Shown: positions 54,708 to 61,914 of the stretch, piece by piece
Layout: each line of letters begins with the position of its first letter
Numbering within the stretch: the stretch's first letter is position 1
DNA from: Mesorhizobium waimense
GTDB lineage: Bacteria > Pseudomonadota > Alphaproteobacteria > Rhizobiales > Rhizobiaceae
Assembly (NCBI RefSeq): GCF_003601975.1
Contig: NZ_QZWZ01000027.1
Location: 1-64,000, forward strand
Direction of reading: 5' to 3'
DNA: 64,000 bases
Program-made: the position numbers and the translations under genes
Notes under the pieces: model-generated
Told to the model about the DNA's origin: nothing
The model's database searches: none
The model's input: only the letters and a program-made list of their open reading frames with translations

Positions 54708-54998
54708 ATGCTTAGCAGACTTCTCGCAGCCTCGGTCCTCACTGCTGGTCTCGCCACCGCGGCGATGGCGCAATCGAGCGACGTCTACACATCGCACACC
54801 CGCCATCGCCCTGCTGCCACGAACGAACAGTCGATGACCGTTGATCCGAACACCACAAGCAGCGTCAACGTCGGCGGCGATGTTTCGGGCCTGAACACGC
54901 TGGGCAATCACGGTCCGGTCGGGCCCTGTGCCTCGAACACGACTGGACCCGACGCCAATGCCGGGTTGAACGTCAACGATCACTACTGCGGCAAGTGA
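54708..54998 (+). CDS. small secreted protein with paired cysteines
   Basis: A 96-residue protein with a signal peptide (MLSRLLAASVLTAGLATAAMA) cleaved before QSSDVYTS. The mature part is polar and Gly/Asn/Thr-rich (VDPNTTSSVNVGGDVSG) with two cysteines in VGPCASN and HYCGK, able to form one disulfide. No family is recognised. It shares style with the split ORF at 57815, so both may belong to a rhizobial small-exported-protein group. The start ATG lies after CATCTCC-like sequence with weak GGAG; the frame is otherwise clear. Confidence 0.65.
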   Translation: MLSRLLAASVLTAGLATAAMAQSSDVYTSHTRHRPAATNEQSMTVDPNTTSSVNVGGDVSGLNTLGNHGPVGPCASNTTGPDANAGLNVNDHYCGK

Positions 54999-55070
54999 TC
55001 GACCGCACTGCGGGTGGCTGGCCGGATGCTCTCGCGGGCATCCGCAGCCGCCGCAATTACCAATACCGGG

Positions 55071-55310
55071 CTAATCGGAAACTTCAGTTTGCGGCCGATC
55101 CCGGCCGTCAGCCAGTTCGTCATGCCACTTGCCGTCCGCGTCCTCGTACTGGATGCCGTCCGTGGTGCCGGCAATCTGCTGCTCGGCCGATGCGATCTCG
55201 GCGGCGCGCAACGCGTCCTGATGACTGGGGAACGTCTCCGAAAAGGTCGAGCCGACCTTGTAGGCCCAGCCGCCATCATGCTCGACGATCTTGTAAGTCA
55301 GCTTCGCCAT
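55071..55310 (-). CDS. DUF2188 domain protein
   Basis: A 79-residue small soluble protein with the DUF2188 pattern: YKIVEHDGGWAYKVGSTFSETFPSHQDALRAAEIASAEQQ, in which the HDGGWAYKV strand and the following FPSHxxAL helix are the family core. Members are often stress-linked and lack an assigned function. ATG at 55310 has AGGAGGA just upstream. It is adjacent to the DUF982 gene, 28 bp away on the same strand, so the two may be co-transcribed. Confidence 0.85.
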   Translation of the reverse strand: MAKLTYKIVEHDGGWAYKVGSTFSETFPSHQDALRAAEIASAEQQIAGTTDGIQYEDADGKWHDELADGRDRPQTEVSD

Positions 55311-55338
55311 GAAGTCCTCCTGGTGAAAGGCTCGTTGC

Positions 55339-55617
55339 TCAATGCAGCTTGCTATCGAGCAGCCTGTCGTCGGGAACCAGCACTTCCGATTCCTTGGCCG
55401 CTTCGATCAATGCCCGGCGCGCATCGGCGGTCGAACGATATCCTTCCAGCACTTTGAGGCAAGTGTCGAGGGCATCACGATGCCGAGGGCCGCGGTTGAG
55501 CGGCCACACTGTCATCAGGCACTCCGCGGCTTCCCGGGTGCTGCGGATCTGGCGATATTTGCCGACATGGCCGAGTTCGACCACCACCGGCTTCTCAAAA
55601 GGTTTGCTGTCCATCAT
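55339..55617 (-). CDS. DUF982 family protein
   Basis: A protein of about 92 residues, helical, with the DUF982 core: FEKPVVVELGHVGKYRQIRSTREAAECLMTVWPLNRGPRHRDALDTCLKVLEG. DUF982 is a plain, rhizobia-rich family with no known role, often in many paralogues. The start is among ATGs at 55614, 55617 and 55626; 55617 is used without strong ribosome-binding evidence. It lies upstream of the DUF2188 gene on the same strand. Confidence 0.82.
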   Translation of the reverse strand: MMDSKPFEKPVVVELGHVGKYRQIRSTREAAECLMTVWPLNRGPRHRDALDTCLKVLEGYRSTADARRALIEAAKESEVLVPDDRLLDSKLH

Positions 55618-55752
55618 GGCCGCCAACGCAAAGCAGCCAATTTGGTTGCAATCGTGTCTGCCAGCGTGCGCCCAAACGTCTCAGTAGCCGCAATCCGGCG
55701 CGGTCATCTAGCTGCCGACGAAGTCGGATCAGCTCGTTGTCGACGCAGTCGA

Positions 55753-56856
55753 TCAACCCGCTGCCTTCATCCAGTGCCGCATCGTCGTCACCGAGCGGGC
55801 AAGCTGCGGCGCCGGGTGGATTTCCTCGCCGAAGGTGGCCGCCGCGCGCCAGCCCCAGCGCGGGTCGGCGAGGAAGGCGCGCGCCAGCGCCACCATATCG
55901 GCACGGCCGTCTGCGATGATCGTCTCGGCCTGTTGCGGATCGTCGATCAGGCCGACGGCACGCGTCGGGATGCCGGCTCCCTTGCGCAGGGCTTCCGCCA
56001 GATGCACCTGATAGCCGGGGCCCGACGGCAGCTGCTGCAATGGCGAATTGCCGCCGCTCGAGCAGCAGAGATAGGCGATGCCCTCAGCCTTCAGCGCCTT
56101 GGCGACCGCAATCGCGTCCTCGACATCGAAGCCGCCATCGACCCATTCCTTCACCGACAGGCGCGCGCCGAGCATCAGACCGGGCACGGCCTTTCGCACC
56201 GCTTTGGCGATCTCGACGACAAAGCGCATGCGGTTTTCCAGCGAGCCGCCCCAACGGTCGGTGCGCTGGTTGGACAGCGGCGACAGGAACTGGAAGATCA
56301 GATAGCCGTGTGCTGCGTGCAGCTCGATGAAATCGAAGCCGGCCCGTTCGGCCCGCCTTGCCGCCTCGGCGAAGCGTTCGATGAGTTGCAGGATCTCCGC
56401 ATCCTCGAGGGCATGCGGCACCTGCCAGCCGGTGTCGTAGGCGATGGCCGAGGCGGATACGACCGGCCAGGGGTCCTGGTCGGCCGCGAGCGGTCCGCCG
56501 CCTTCCCATGGTTTCCTGTTAGAGGCCTTGCGGCCGGCATGGGCGAGCTGGGTGCCGAATTTGGTGCCGGGTGGGGCGACGCGCCTTGCCGCATCGAGCG
56601 TGCGCTTTGCCGCTGCCTCGTTGTCGTCGGAATAAAGGCCGAGGCAGCCATGCGAGATGCGGCCGCGCCGTTCGACGTCGGTCATCTCGACGGTGACCAT
56701 GCCGGCGCCGGAGATTGCAAGGTTCATCCAGTGATGGAGGTGCCAGTCGCTGGCCGAGCCGTCCTCGGCGGAATACTGGCACATCGGCGCCACCGCTATG
56801 CGGTTCGGAAAGGTGAGGCCGCCGAGCGTGATCGGCTGGAAAAGCGATGTGGTCAT
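55753..56856 (-). CDS. NADH:flavin oxidoreductase, old-yellow-enzyme family (YqjM-like)
   Basis: A 367-residue TIM-barrel FMN enzyme. It begins FQPITLGGLTFPNRIAVAPMCQYSAEDGSASDWH, with the Cys that tunes FMN in the thermophilic-like/YqjM class. It has GTQLAHAGRKAS with the substrate-binding His, IELHAAHGYLIFQFLSPLSNQRTDRWGGSLENRMRF as the family signature, and ADMVALARAFLADPRW near the end. It reduces activated C=C bonds with NAD(P)H; the natural substrate is unknown. The length and motifs are intact. The start is ATG at 56856 (MTTSLFQPITLGG). Confidence 0.92.
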   Translation of the reverse strand: MTTSLFQPITLGGLTFPNRIAVAPMCQYSAEDGSASDWHLHHWMNLAISGAGMVTVEMTDVERRGRISHGCLGLYSDDNEAAAKRTLDAARRVAPPGTKFGTQLAHAGRKASNRKPWEGGGPLAADQDPWPVVSASAIAYDTGWQVPHALEDAEILQLIERFAEAARRAERAGFDFIELHAAHGYLIFQFLSPLSNQRTDRWGGSLENRMRFVVEIAKAVRKAVPGLMLGARLSVKEWVDGGFDVEDAIAVAKALKAEGIAYLCCSSGGNSPLQQLPSGPGYQVHLAEALRKGAGIPTRAVGLIDDPQQAETIIADGRADMVALARAFLADPRWGWRAAATFGEEIHPAPQLARSVTTMRHWMKAAG

Positions 56857-57019
56857 CGAAAGCTCCTGGAGGGCGTAGTCCGCTATTTAGTCAGGCGATG
56901 CGGCCGGCGCCAGACACGGGGTGGCGAATGACCGCTCTGGACCAATGGCTGGCCCGATTGCATGAATGGCGGTTCGCGGCTACGCCTCGTGCGCGAGCAT
57001 GGGTTCATCGGAGTTCATC

Positions 57020-57598
57020 ATGGAAGATCGCATTCGCATCCGTTCGGAGGAAGTGCTTTCCGATGACTGGGCGGTCCTGAAGAAGACCGTCCTAGACTAT
57101 CGCCGCCGCGACGGGCAGTGGGAAACGCAGATCCGCCAGACCTACGATCGCGGCGACGGTGCGGTGATCCTGCCGTTCGACCCCGAGCGCTCGACAGTGC
57201 TGCTTGTGCGGCAGTTCCGCTATCCGGCCTATGTCACTGGCCATCGCGAGCCCCTGATCGAGGCCTGTGCCGGCCTGCTCGACGAAAACGATCCTGAAAC
57301 CTGTATCCGCAAGGAGGCGGAGGAGGAACTCGGCTACCGGCTGAAGGACGTCGAGCGGCTGTTTGCGCCCTATATGAGCCCCGGCAGCGTGACTGAACGG
57401 CTCTGGTTCTTCATTGCCCGCTACACGCCTGCCGACCGCATTTCGGCCGGAGGCGGCGCGCCGGAAGAAGGCGAGGACATCGAGGTCCTGGAAATGACCC
57501 TTGATGACGCGCTGGCCGGCATTGCCGACGGCCGCATCGTCGACGCCAAGACGATCATCCTCATCCAGCACCTGAAATTGTACCCGATTCCAGCCTGA
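57020..57598 (+). CDS. nudK: NUDIX hydrolase, NudK-like GDP-mannose pyrophosphatase
   Basis: A 192-residue protein. It has the NudK features: YDRGDGAVILPFDPERSTVLLVRQFRYPAYV and the Nudix region EACAGLLDENDPETCIRKEAEEELGY, in which the R of the canonical REUXEE motif is K, as in other NudK proteins. APYMSPGSVTERLWFFIARY follows. Family members split GDP-mannose or related sugar nucleotides. ATG at 57020 has GGAG before it; a longer frame to 56966 adds unrelated residues. A strong hairpin lies after the gene. Confidence 0.85.
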   Translation: MEDRIRIRSEEVLSDDWAVLKKTVLDYRRRDGQWETQIRQTYDRGDGAVILPFDPERSTVLLVRQFRYPAYVTGHREPLIEACAGLLDENDPETCIRKEAEEELGYRLKDVERLFAPYMSPGSVTERLWFFIARYTPADRISAGGGAPEEGEDIEVLEMTLDDALAGIADGRIVDAKTIILIQHLKLYPIPA

Positions 57599-57659
57599 AA
57601 CGACTGCCTGTTTTAGCACCCGAGTGCGCGGGACATTGAGCGCTTGAGGCAGCCGGATG

Positions 57660-57677
57660 CCGATGCTCCGGCATCGG
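57660..57677. terminator. hairpin after nudK
   Basis: CCGATGC (57660-57666) and GCATCGG (57671-57677) form a perfect 7-bp stem with the tetraloop TCCG, 62 bp past the nudK stop. No T run follows, so termination would be weak or rho-dependent. Confidence 0.45.
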
Positions 57678-57814
57678 GCCTGCCAAGGCTCGTTACAATC
57701 TGCGAATTTGTTAATATGCTGTTAACCAAGCCGCCAGCTCCGGGACAGGAGAATATCGGCGGCGGGCATGGAGGCGCCTGTCGCAAGGCGCCTGCAAAAG
57801 TAAGGAGTAGTTCC

Positions 57815-58065
57815 ATGCAACGGTTCATGCTCACATCACTGGTACTGGCACTGTCGGCAGGCTTTGCCCTGGCGCAAACGGCCACAACCAACACCAAGAG
57901 CGATGCGGCCAAGGTCAATATGGCGCGGCCGGCGGGATGAACCTCGACCCGACGACAACGGGGGGCACAACACCGACTGCCGCGAAGGAATGCCTGACCG
58001 GCCAGCAGGCACACAGCACGACGGCGAGCAGCCAGGACGCGAATGCTCCTGCTCCCAAGTGCTGA
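57815..58065 (+). pseudogene. small secreted protein split by a frameshift (or two coupled ORFs)
   Basis: ATG at 57815 with AGGAG upstream opens MQRFMLTSLVLALSAGFALA, a good signal peptide, and reads to MARPAG, then TGA at 57938-57940 (41 residues). In the -1 frame an ATG at 57937 overlaps that stop as ATGA and reads MNLDPTTTGG to APAPKC with a stop at 58063-58065 (42 residues). The second half looks like the polar, Thr-rich, Cys-bearing mature part of such proteins. A one-base change near 57935 would restore a protein of about 83 residues. Translational coupling or programmed frameshifting are alternatives. Compare the intact gene at 54708. Confidence 0.5.
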
Positions 58066-58216
58066 CCGATCATTCCGTTAGATCGCCAGCGCGCCAGCTG
58101 AGCCTCGGCTGTAAGCCCCTTGCGACCTCCGGAGCCTGTGTTCCGGAAGTAGCACATTCTTGTGCCTGCACAGAGGCGGTTGACGTTTTGGCGCGAAGCC
58201 TTGAAAAGCAACGGGC

Positions 58217-58302
58217 GCGGACGTGGCGGAATTGGTAGACGCAAGGGACTTAAAATCCCTCGATCTCTGATCGTACGGGTTCGATTCCCGTCGTCCGCAC
58301 CA
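58217..58302 (+). tRNA. tRNA-Leu(TAA)
   Basis: The acceptor stem pairs GCGGACG (58217-58223) with CGTCCGC (58292-58298), the discriminator base is A58299, and CCA (58300-58302) is encoded. The anticodon loop shows CTTAAAA with anticodon TAA. The T arm has GGTTCGATTCC, and the long variable arm (TCGATCTCTGATCGTA-type) fits a class II tRNA for leucine. The 86-base length with CCA is normal. The 3' end faces the phage-like region and is the likely integration site. Confidence 0.95.
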
Positions 58303-58343
58303 CGTTGAAATCATTGTAGAAAATGTGACTTGACGTTGGGGAT

Positions 58344-58386
58344 GGCTACCCAAGAAAATCTGCCGTGGGTAGCCGTCAGGGTAGCC
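58344..58386. repeat. GGGTAGCC repeats near the attachment site
   Basis: GGCTACCC (58344-58351) and GGGTAGCC (58367-58374) are inverted copies; a second GGGTAGCC is at 58379-58386, 12 bp on. The cluster begins 42 bp after the tRNA end. Such direct and inverted short repeats are what integrase arm-type sites look like, but that is inference. Confidence 0.45.
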
Positions 58387-58400
58387 GAAGAGACAAAAAA

Positions 58401-58426
58401 GGCCCGGAAGCCGAAGCCGCCGGGCC
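58401..58426 (-). terminator. rho-independent terminator at the 3' end of the minus-strand phage transcript
   Basis: GGCCCGG (58401-58407) pairs with CCGGGCC (58420-58426). On the minus strand six T residues follow (complement of A 58395-58400). It lies 26 bp past the stop of the gene at 58452. Confidence 0.85.
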
Positions 58427-58451
58427 TTTGTCGCTTTCGCTTGCGGAATGA

Positions 58452-58691
58452 TCAGGCGGCGTGTGCGTGACTCATTTGCGCAAGCTCCAGGGCAGTGAGC
58501 GATTGCGCGGCAATCTTCCCCGCGATAGCTAACAACCTCCTGATATCGCCTACCGCTTCATGGACGAGGGCGTCTTGCGCCAGTTCCGGAATTTGCTCCG
58601 CCGCCAATTCACAGACACGGATGATTGCGCAAGCGTCATAGGCGCGAAAGATATCGTCGTCAGTGATTTTGAATTTGGGTAGCTCGTTCAT
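58452..58691 (-). CDS. small phage-element hypothetical protein, 79 residues
   Basis: A helical soluble protein, MNELPKFKITDDDIFRAYDA to the ending ELAQMSHAHAA. No family was recognised. Its ATG overlaps the stop of the gene at 58688 by four bases (ATGA), so it is coupled to it, and a strong terminator lies after it. It is the last gene of the minus-strand unit before the tRNA. Confidence 0.6.
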   Translation of the reverse strand: MNELPKFKITDDDIFRAYDACAIIRVCELAAEQIPELAQDALVHEAVGDIRRLLAIAGKIAAQSLTALELAQMSHAHAA

Positions 58692-59362
58692 ACGGCACCG
58701 CCTTGAGCAATGCGCAGAATGTCAGCTGCGATCGATGTAAGCGCATCGTCATCATCGCCCGTTTCGAGAATGCCAAGGCTCTTTGCCGTCCTCACCTTCA
58801 CGGCCATACCATCAAGGGTGCGCGCGGGGATCTCAAAGATGCGCCGGCCAATCTCCCAATGCTCACTCACTGCATTATCGAATTCCTCCTCTTGGGCGTC
58901 ATACCCAAGGAGTCGATGATGCTCGTCGAGACTCCCCGAGAATTGGTCCCAGGCGGCCTTGATCGCGGCTCGTTCGCTTGCAATGGCCGCATGCCACGCG
59001 AGCACCGCCGGTGGCTCCCATTCAGCGCCCCGCAAGACATCGCCGAACGTGACATGATCTTGCGCTTTTGTTCGCATTGCCTTCAGATCGTCCGGCATGG
59101 ACGGCACCTGTTTTTCCCAATCGGAGGGACGGAGCGGCTGCTGTCCGGCTGCTTTCTCGGCCTTCCGGCACAACCGTCTTTGCGACTTTTCGAGCTTGTC
59201 CATCCGATCCTTGAGCGCGTCTATCTCCCGCTCTAGCTGGAACAGTTCGGCGTCGGGATGGAGACTGACGGCCTCTGGCCTGGCTACGGCCGCTGTAGCG
59301 GCTCCTATGGCCGGAATACAGGCTATTGCGCCCAATGCGGCGCGTCGTGTCATTGTCGTCAT
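58688..59362 (-). CDS. phage-element hypothetical protein with Tat-like signal and coiled coil
   Basis: The 224-residue protein starts MTTMTRRAALGAIACIPAIGAA, a twin-arginine-like or Sec signal (RR followed by a hydrophobic run and ending near AAVA). A coiled-coil segment LEREIDALKDRMDKLEKSQRRL follows, and then helical polar sequence (EWEPPAVLAWHAAIASERAAIKAAW). No family was recognised. ATG at 59362 has GAGAGGGA six bases upstream; ATG at 59368 is an alternative that overlaps that site. An exported protein of unknown role, coupled to the next gene by ATGA. Confidence 0.6.
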   Translation of the reverse strand: MTTMTRRAALGAIACIPAIGAATAAVARPEAVSLHPDAELFQLEREIDALKDRMDKLEKSQRRLCRKAEKAAGQQPLRPSDWEKQVPSMPDDLKAMRTKAQDHVTFGDVLRGAEWEPPAVLAWHAAIASERAAIKAAWDQFSGSLDEHHRLLGYDAQEEEFDNAVSEHWEIGRRIFEIPARTLDGMAVKVRTAKSLGILETGDDDDALTSIAADILRIAQGGAV

Positions 59363-59479
59363 GTGCATTCCCTCTCATTGGTTGAGGGAAGCCAAGGCAA
59401 CGCCTAGCGAATCGTGAACGGAGTGGTAAATCTGGTGTCGGTCACTGCGAGGCCCTGATCCGGCTTCCTGAGACAAGTG

Positions 59480-59507
59480 CCGGCTGGCAGTTAGCGCTGT
59501 CAGCCGG
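59480..59507. terminator. hairpin upstream of the exported phage-element gene
   Basis: CCGGCTGGCAG (59480-59490) and CTGTCAGCCGG (59497-59507) pair with a single mismatch around TTAGCG. The stem is strong but lacks a T run. It lies between two genes of opposite strands, so its role is open. Confidence 0.4.
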
Positions 59508-59578
59508 TGCGCCTAAGATGTTCTCATTTCGCTGTCGACGTCAAGCGCCCCACTCCGGGGCAGTCATGAGGGAAGCTG

Positions 59579-59782
59579 ATGAAAGACGTTTTGCCTTACA
59601 TCTCGATAGTTTCGAGCCTGGTAGCGGCTGGATTGGGGTTTCGTGCCGCAAAGGTCGAAATCCGCAATTCCATCGATGATTTTATGGACGACATTCAGCG
59701 ACAAGGAAGATGGGCAGGGTACGCCGCAATCGCTGCTTGGTTGGCGGTCGTATTGCAGGGTATCGACCGCCTCGCTGGCTAA
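59579..59782 (+). CDS. small two-TM membrane protein, phage element
   Basis: A 67-residue protein, MKDVLPYISIVSSLVAAGLG to AIDRLAG-like end. Two hydrophobic segments (VLPYISIVSSLVAAGLGFRA, YAAIAAWLAVVLQGI) flank a polar charged middle (KVEIRNSIDDFMDDIQRQGR). The size and two-helix plan fit a holin or membrane-bound phage protein, but no family was matched. GAGGGAAG lies right before the ATG. It is the only plus-strand gene in the element and precedes the palindrome-rich gap. Confidence 0.6.
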   Translation: MKDVLPYISIVSSLVAAGLGFRAAKVEIRNSIDDFMDDIQRQGRWAGYAAIAAWLAVVLQGIDRLAG

Positions 59783-59800
59783 GTCATGGCGGGGGGAAGC

Positions 59801-59952
59801 GGGCAAATTTGCCCCCTTATCTCGGCGACCGGCCCCCATGGTTTTCGCACCCGTCCGCGATTGAAATGTTGAGGTCACTAATAACGTTATCAGTGAGCGC
59901 ACCTGCTGTGCGGGGGTATTCCGGCAAATTTGCCGACTTATCTCGCCTACCG
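59801..59952. repeat. two copies of a 31-bp palindrome-centred motif in the phage element
   Basis: Copy 1 (59801-59831) holds GGGCAAATTTGCCC, then CTTATCTCG, then ACCG. Copy 2 (59922-59952) holds CGGCAAATTTGCCG, then CTTATCTCG and ACCG. Both 14-bp cores are perfect palindromes; 25 of 31 bases match and the offset is 121 bp. G runs stand upstream and C runs downstream of each copy. ATAACGTTAT, a perfect 10-bp palindrome, lies between them at 59881-59890. Operators for a phage repressor are one option. Confidence 0.65.
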
Positions 59953-60040
59953 CTCGCCCCCCGCAACACGCGTTTCCGCAAAATCCGCAGTTTTTTGGCC
60001 AGACGCCGCAAAACTCGCGAAAGTGGGCCAAAACGGCAGA

Positions 60041-60084
60041 AACTGGGTCCGTTTCCGACCCAGTTAGCCGCACATAGCTATGTG
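60041..60084. promoter_or_regulatory. two palindromes in the phage control region
   Basis: AACTGGGTC (60041-60049) and GACCCAGTT (60057-60065) form a perfect 9-bp hairpin with loop CGTTTCC. Six bases later CACATAGCTATGTG (60071-60084) is a 14-bp perfect palindrome. The 435-bp gap 59783-60217 has no gene; with the motifs at 59801 it holds at least five separate palindromes and a run of nine or ten C residues near 60198. Confidence 0.55.
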
Positions 60085-60217
60085 AAAACAATTGCTTAGC
60101 TTAGCCACATTGGACATTCTAGGATTTTAATCTGCTTTTTTGCTAATTTTAGATCGGCGAGCGGTCGGCGGAATGTCGGGCGATTTTTGCCTGAATACCC
60201 CCCCCGCCGGGTCTCTC

Positions 60218-60958
60218 TTAGCTCCTCGGGAAAGCCTCAGTCGGGACAGTGAAGCCACTATCCGAAGCATAGCGTGCGACACCTTTGGTGATGCGCGCCT
60301 CGTCGATCGAGCCGTTGAAGAAGTTCGCCGCGTTGAACGCACCAATCTGCAGTGTCGCCGTCGAGTTGAAGAACGCGCTATTGGCCGGAGTGGACGAGGC
60401 TCGCATGACGCCATCGACATAGAGCCGGATCTTGCCGGTGGCGTCCTTGTCTACACAAGCGTGATGCCAGGCATTGAGACTCATTGTCGGGCTTGCGTAG
60501 GTGAGCGAATTCATTGGTGTAGTTCCGTTCGGTGACCACTGGAAAAAAATCGTCAGGTCGCTGAAGCCCAAGCCCCAAGACCAGTTGCCGATGTTCCCAG
60601 ACTGCGCGATTAAGTACTGGGTGGTGTTGCCGACCGTGGGGTAAATCCAACATTCAACTGTAAACTGATCGGAGTTTGCATCCGACAAGTCCCAATCCAG
60701 GCTATCCGGGACCGTAACTCGATCCCCGGTGCCGTCGAGAAGCAGCGAAGCCCCGTCGAATTTTGACCGTGCGGTATCGATCTGGGCATCGCCAACGAAT
60801 GTGAGTGTCTTGGCCGATAAGCTTTCGTCCGGTGCGGTGGTCGCGCCGTCTGTGCCGTTAAAGCCGCAGAGCAGAACGACATTTGCGAAATATGGATCTG
60901 TGGCAGGACCGCCGCCGCCGCCAGCTCCGCCGAAGAATGTGCCGCTGCCTAACAACAT
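60218..60958 (-). CDS. LamG/concanavalin A-like domain protein, phage tail-associated
   Basis: A 246-residue protein. The first 25 residues are Gly-rich (GTFFGGAGGGGGPATDPYFA). A LamG jelly-roll follows: VVLLCGFNGTDGATTAPDES, SKFDGASLLLDGTGDRVTVP, FTVECWIYPT, WHHACVDKDATGKIRLYVDGV and STATLQIGAFNAANFFNGSIDEARITKGVARY. This is the usual phage or tail-fibre LamG module that binds glycans or protects tail tips. It follows the tail-fibre-like gene with a one-base overlap, so it is part of the same unit. Confidence 0.8.
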   Translation of the reverse strand: MLLGSGTFFGGAGGGGGPATDPYFANVVLLCGFNGTDGATTAPDESLSAKTLTFVGDAQIDTARSKFDGASLLLDGTGDRVTVPDSLDWDLSDANSDQFTVECWIYPTVGNTTQYLIAQSGNIGNWSWGLGFSDLTIFFQWSPNGTTPMNSLTYASPTMSLNAWHHACVDKDATGKIRLYVDGVMRASSTPANSAFFNSTATLQIGAFNAANFFNGSIDEARITKGVARYASDSGFTVPTEAFPRS

Positions 60959-61914
60959 TAGCTTGCCGAGCCCTTGAGTGTCGCCGCGATATTTGCTGCG
61001 GTTGCGTCAGCCGGAGAATTTGCAGGAGCATAGAACTCAAGGCGATGGCCGGAAGAAACGGTCTTGGCTGTTCCGCTGCTTGTCGTGAACGTGAAAACGC
61101 CGCCTGTCGAAATCGAGATGGTGCCGATCGAGACGCCATTGTCCTGAACATCGATGGCGAACGTGCTTGTGGGATTGGTGCCGATATGCCCAGCCGAACC
61201 TGAGAAATTTGCTGGGAAGGCAACGTCTCTGGTAACAACGGTTTTCCCGATCAACTGCCCGGCTGTAGGCGTTCCAGAAAAGCTCAGGGGAACATCATAA
61301 GGCGGGTCACCCCAAGCAGGGGCGGCAGAACCTAGGGTCTTAAGAAATTGCCCGCTGGTTCCGGGAGCAAGCCTCTGCCAGCCTGCTGGCGAGTTGCCAT
61401 CATAGTATAGGATGTTGCCGGCTACTCCTCCTGTAAAGGCGTCCACGCTCCAGACGGTGCCGGTGCCGCTGACAGTAATGTCGCCCTTGTCACCATCGCT
61501 CACGCCGCTGCCCGATGTCGATACAACGGCGCCGTAGAGCCCCGGAGAGGAGCCGTTGGTGTAGCCGATGAATATCTCGCCCGGAGCTACCGCTTTCGTC
61601 AGAGCGGTCTCTGGCGAGGCGCCATCGGTGCTCTTGAGCGTAACGGTGTAAGTCGCGTCGCTGTTATGAAATTCAAATGGCCGCTTGACCGCCGGCAGGA
61701 TGAGCGTGCGAGCTGCCGCCAATGCCGCACTTGGCTTGAACACCATCGCCGATCGATATTGCGTCGACGTGAGCGTGACGTTGCCAGCCGAGAAATCCAC
61801 GGCATAGGTGTCTGTCGTGGCGTTCGCCAATTGTGTGAGGCCGTCATTGCTCGTCTGCCATTGGTCGTCTGCCTGGCCATCAGCGATCAGATATAGGTTG
61901 AGGTCATTTGCCAC
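60958..61914 (-). CDS. phage tail-fibre-like protein
   Basis: A 318-residue, beta-rich protein with GTG start (MANDLNLYLIADGQADD). The pattern of short Gly/Ser/Thr-rich strands (SAGNVTLTSTQYRSAMVFKPS, GDKGDITVSGTGTVWSVD, DGNSPAGWQRLAPGTSG) and collagen-like or spike-like repeats matches tail-fibre and tail-spike middle regions. The GDITVSGTGTVWSVD stretch is a motif commonly seen in phage tail proteins. It overlaps the 76-residue gene upstream by 11 bp and the LamG gene downstream by one base. Receptor binding is inferred. Confidence 0.7.
   Translation of the reverse strand: MANDLNLYLIADGQADDQWQTSNDGLTQLANATTDTYAVDFSAGNVTLTSTQYRSAMVFKPSAALAAARTLILPAVKRPFEFHNSDATYTVTLKSTDGASPETALTKAVAPGEIFIGYTNGSSPGLYGAVVSTSGSGVSDGDKGDITVSGTGTVWSVDAFTGGVAGNILYYDGNSPAGWQRLAPGTSGQFLKTLGSAAPAWGDPPYDVPLSFSGTPTAGQLIGKTVVTRDVAFPANFSGSAGHIGTNPTSTFAIDVQDNGVSIGTISISTGGVFTFTTSSGTAKTVSSGHRLEFYAPANSPADATAANIAATLKGSAS

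Noticed and set aside
58078..58353. Minus-strand ORF of 91 codons containing RRESNPYDQRSRDFKS across the tRNA
   Set aside because: It is antisense to the tRNA-Leu gene; this peptide is a well-known artefact of translating the tRNA complement.
59564..60091. Minus-strand ORF of 175 codons across the palindromic region
   Set aside because: Its coding potential comes from translating the repeats (RRDKGANLP and RRDKSANLP); it also overlaps the plus-strand two-TM gene, which has the better ribosome-binding site.
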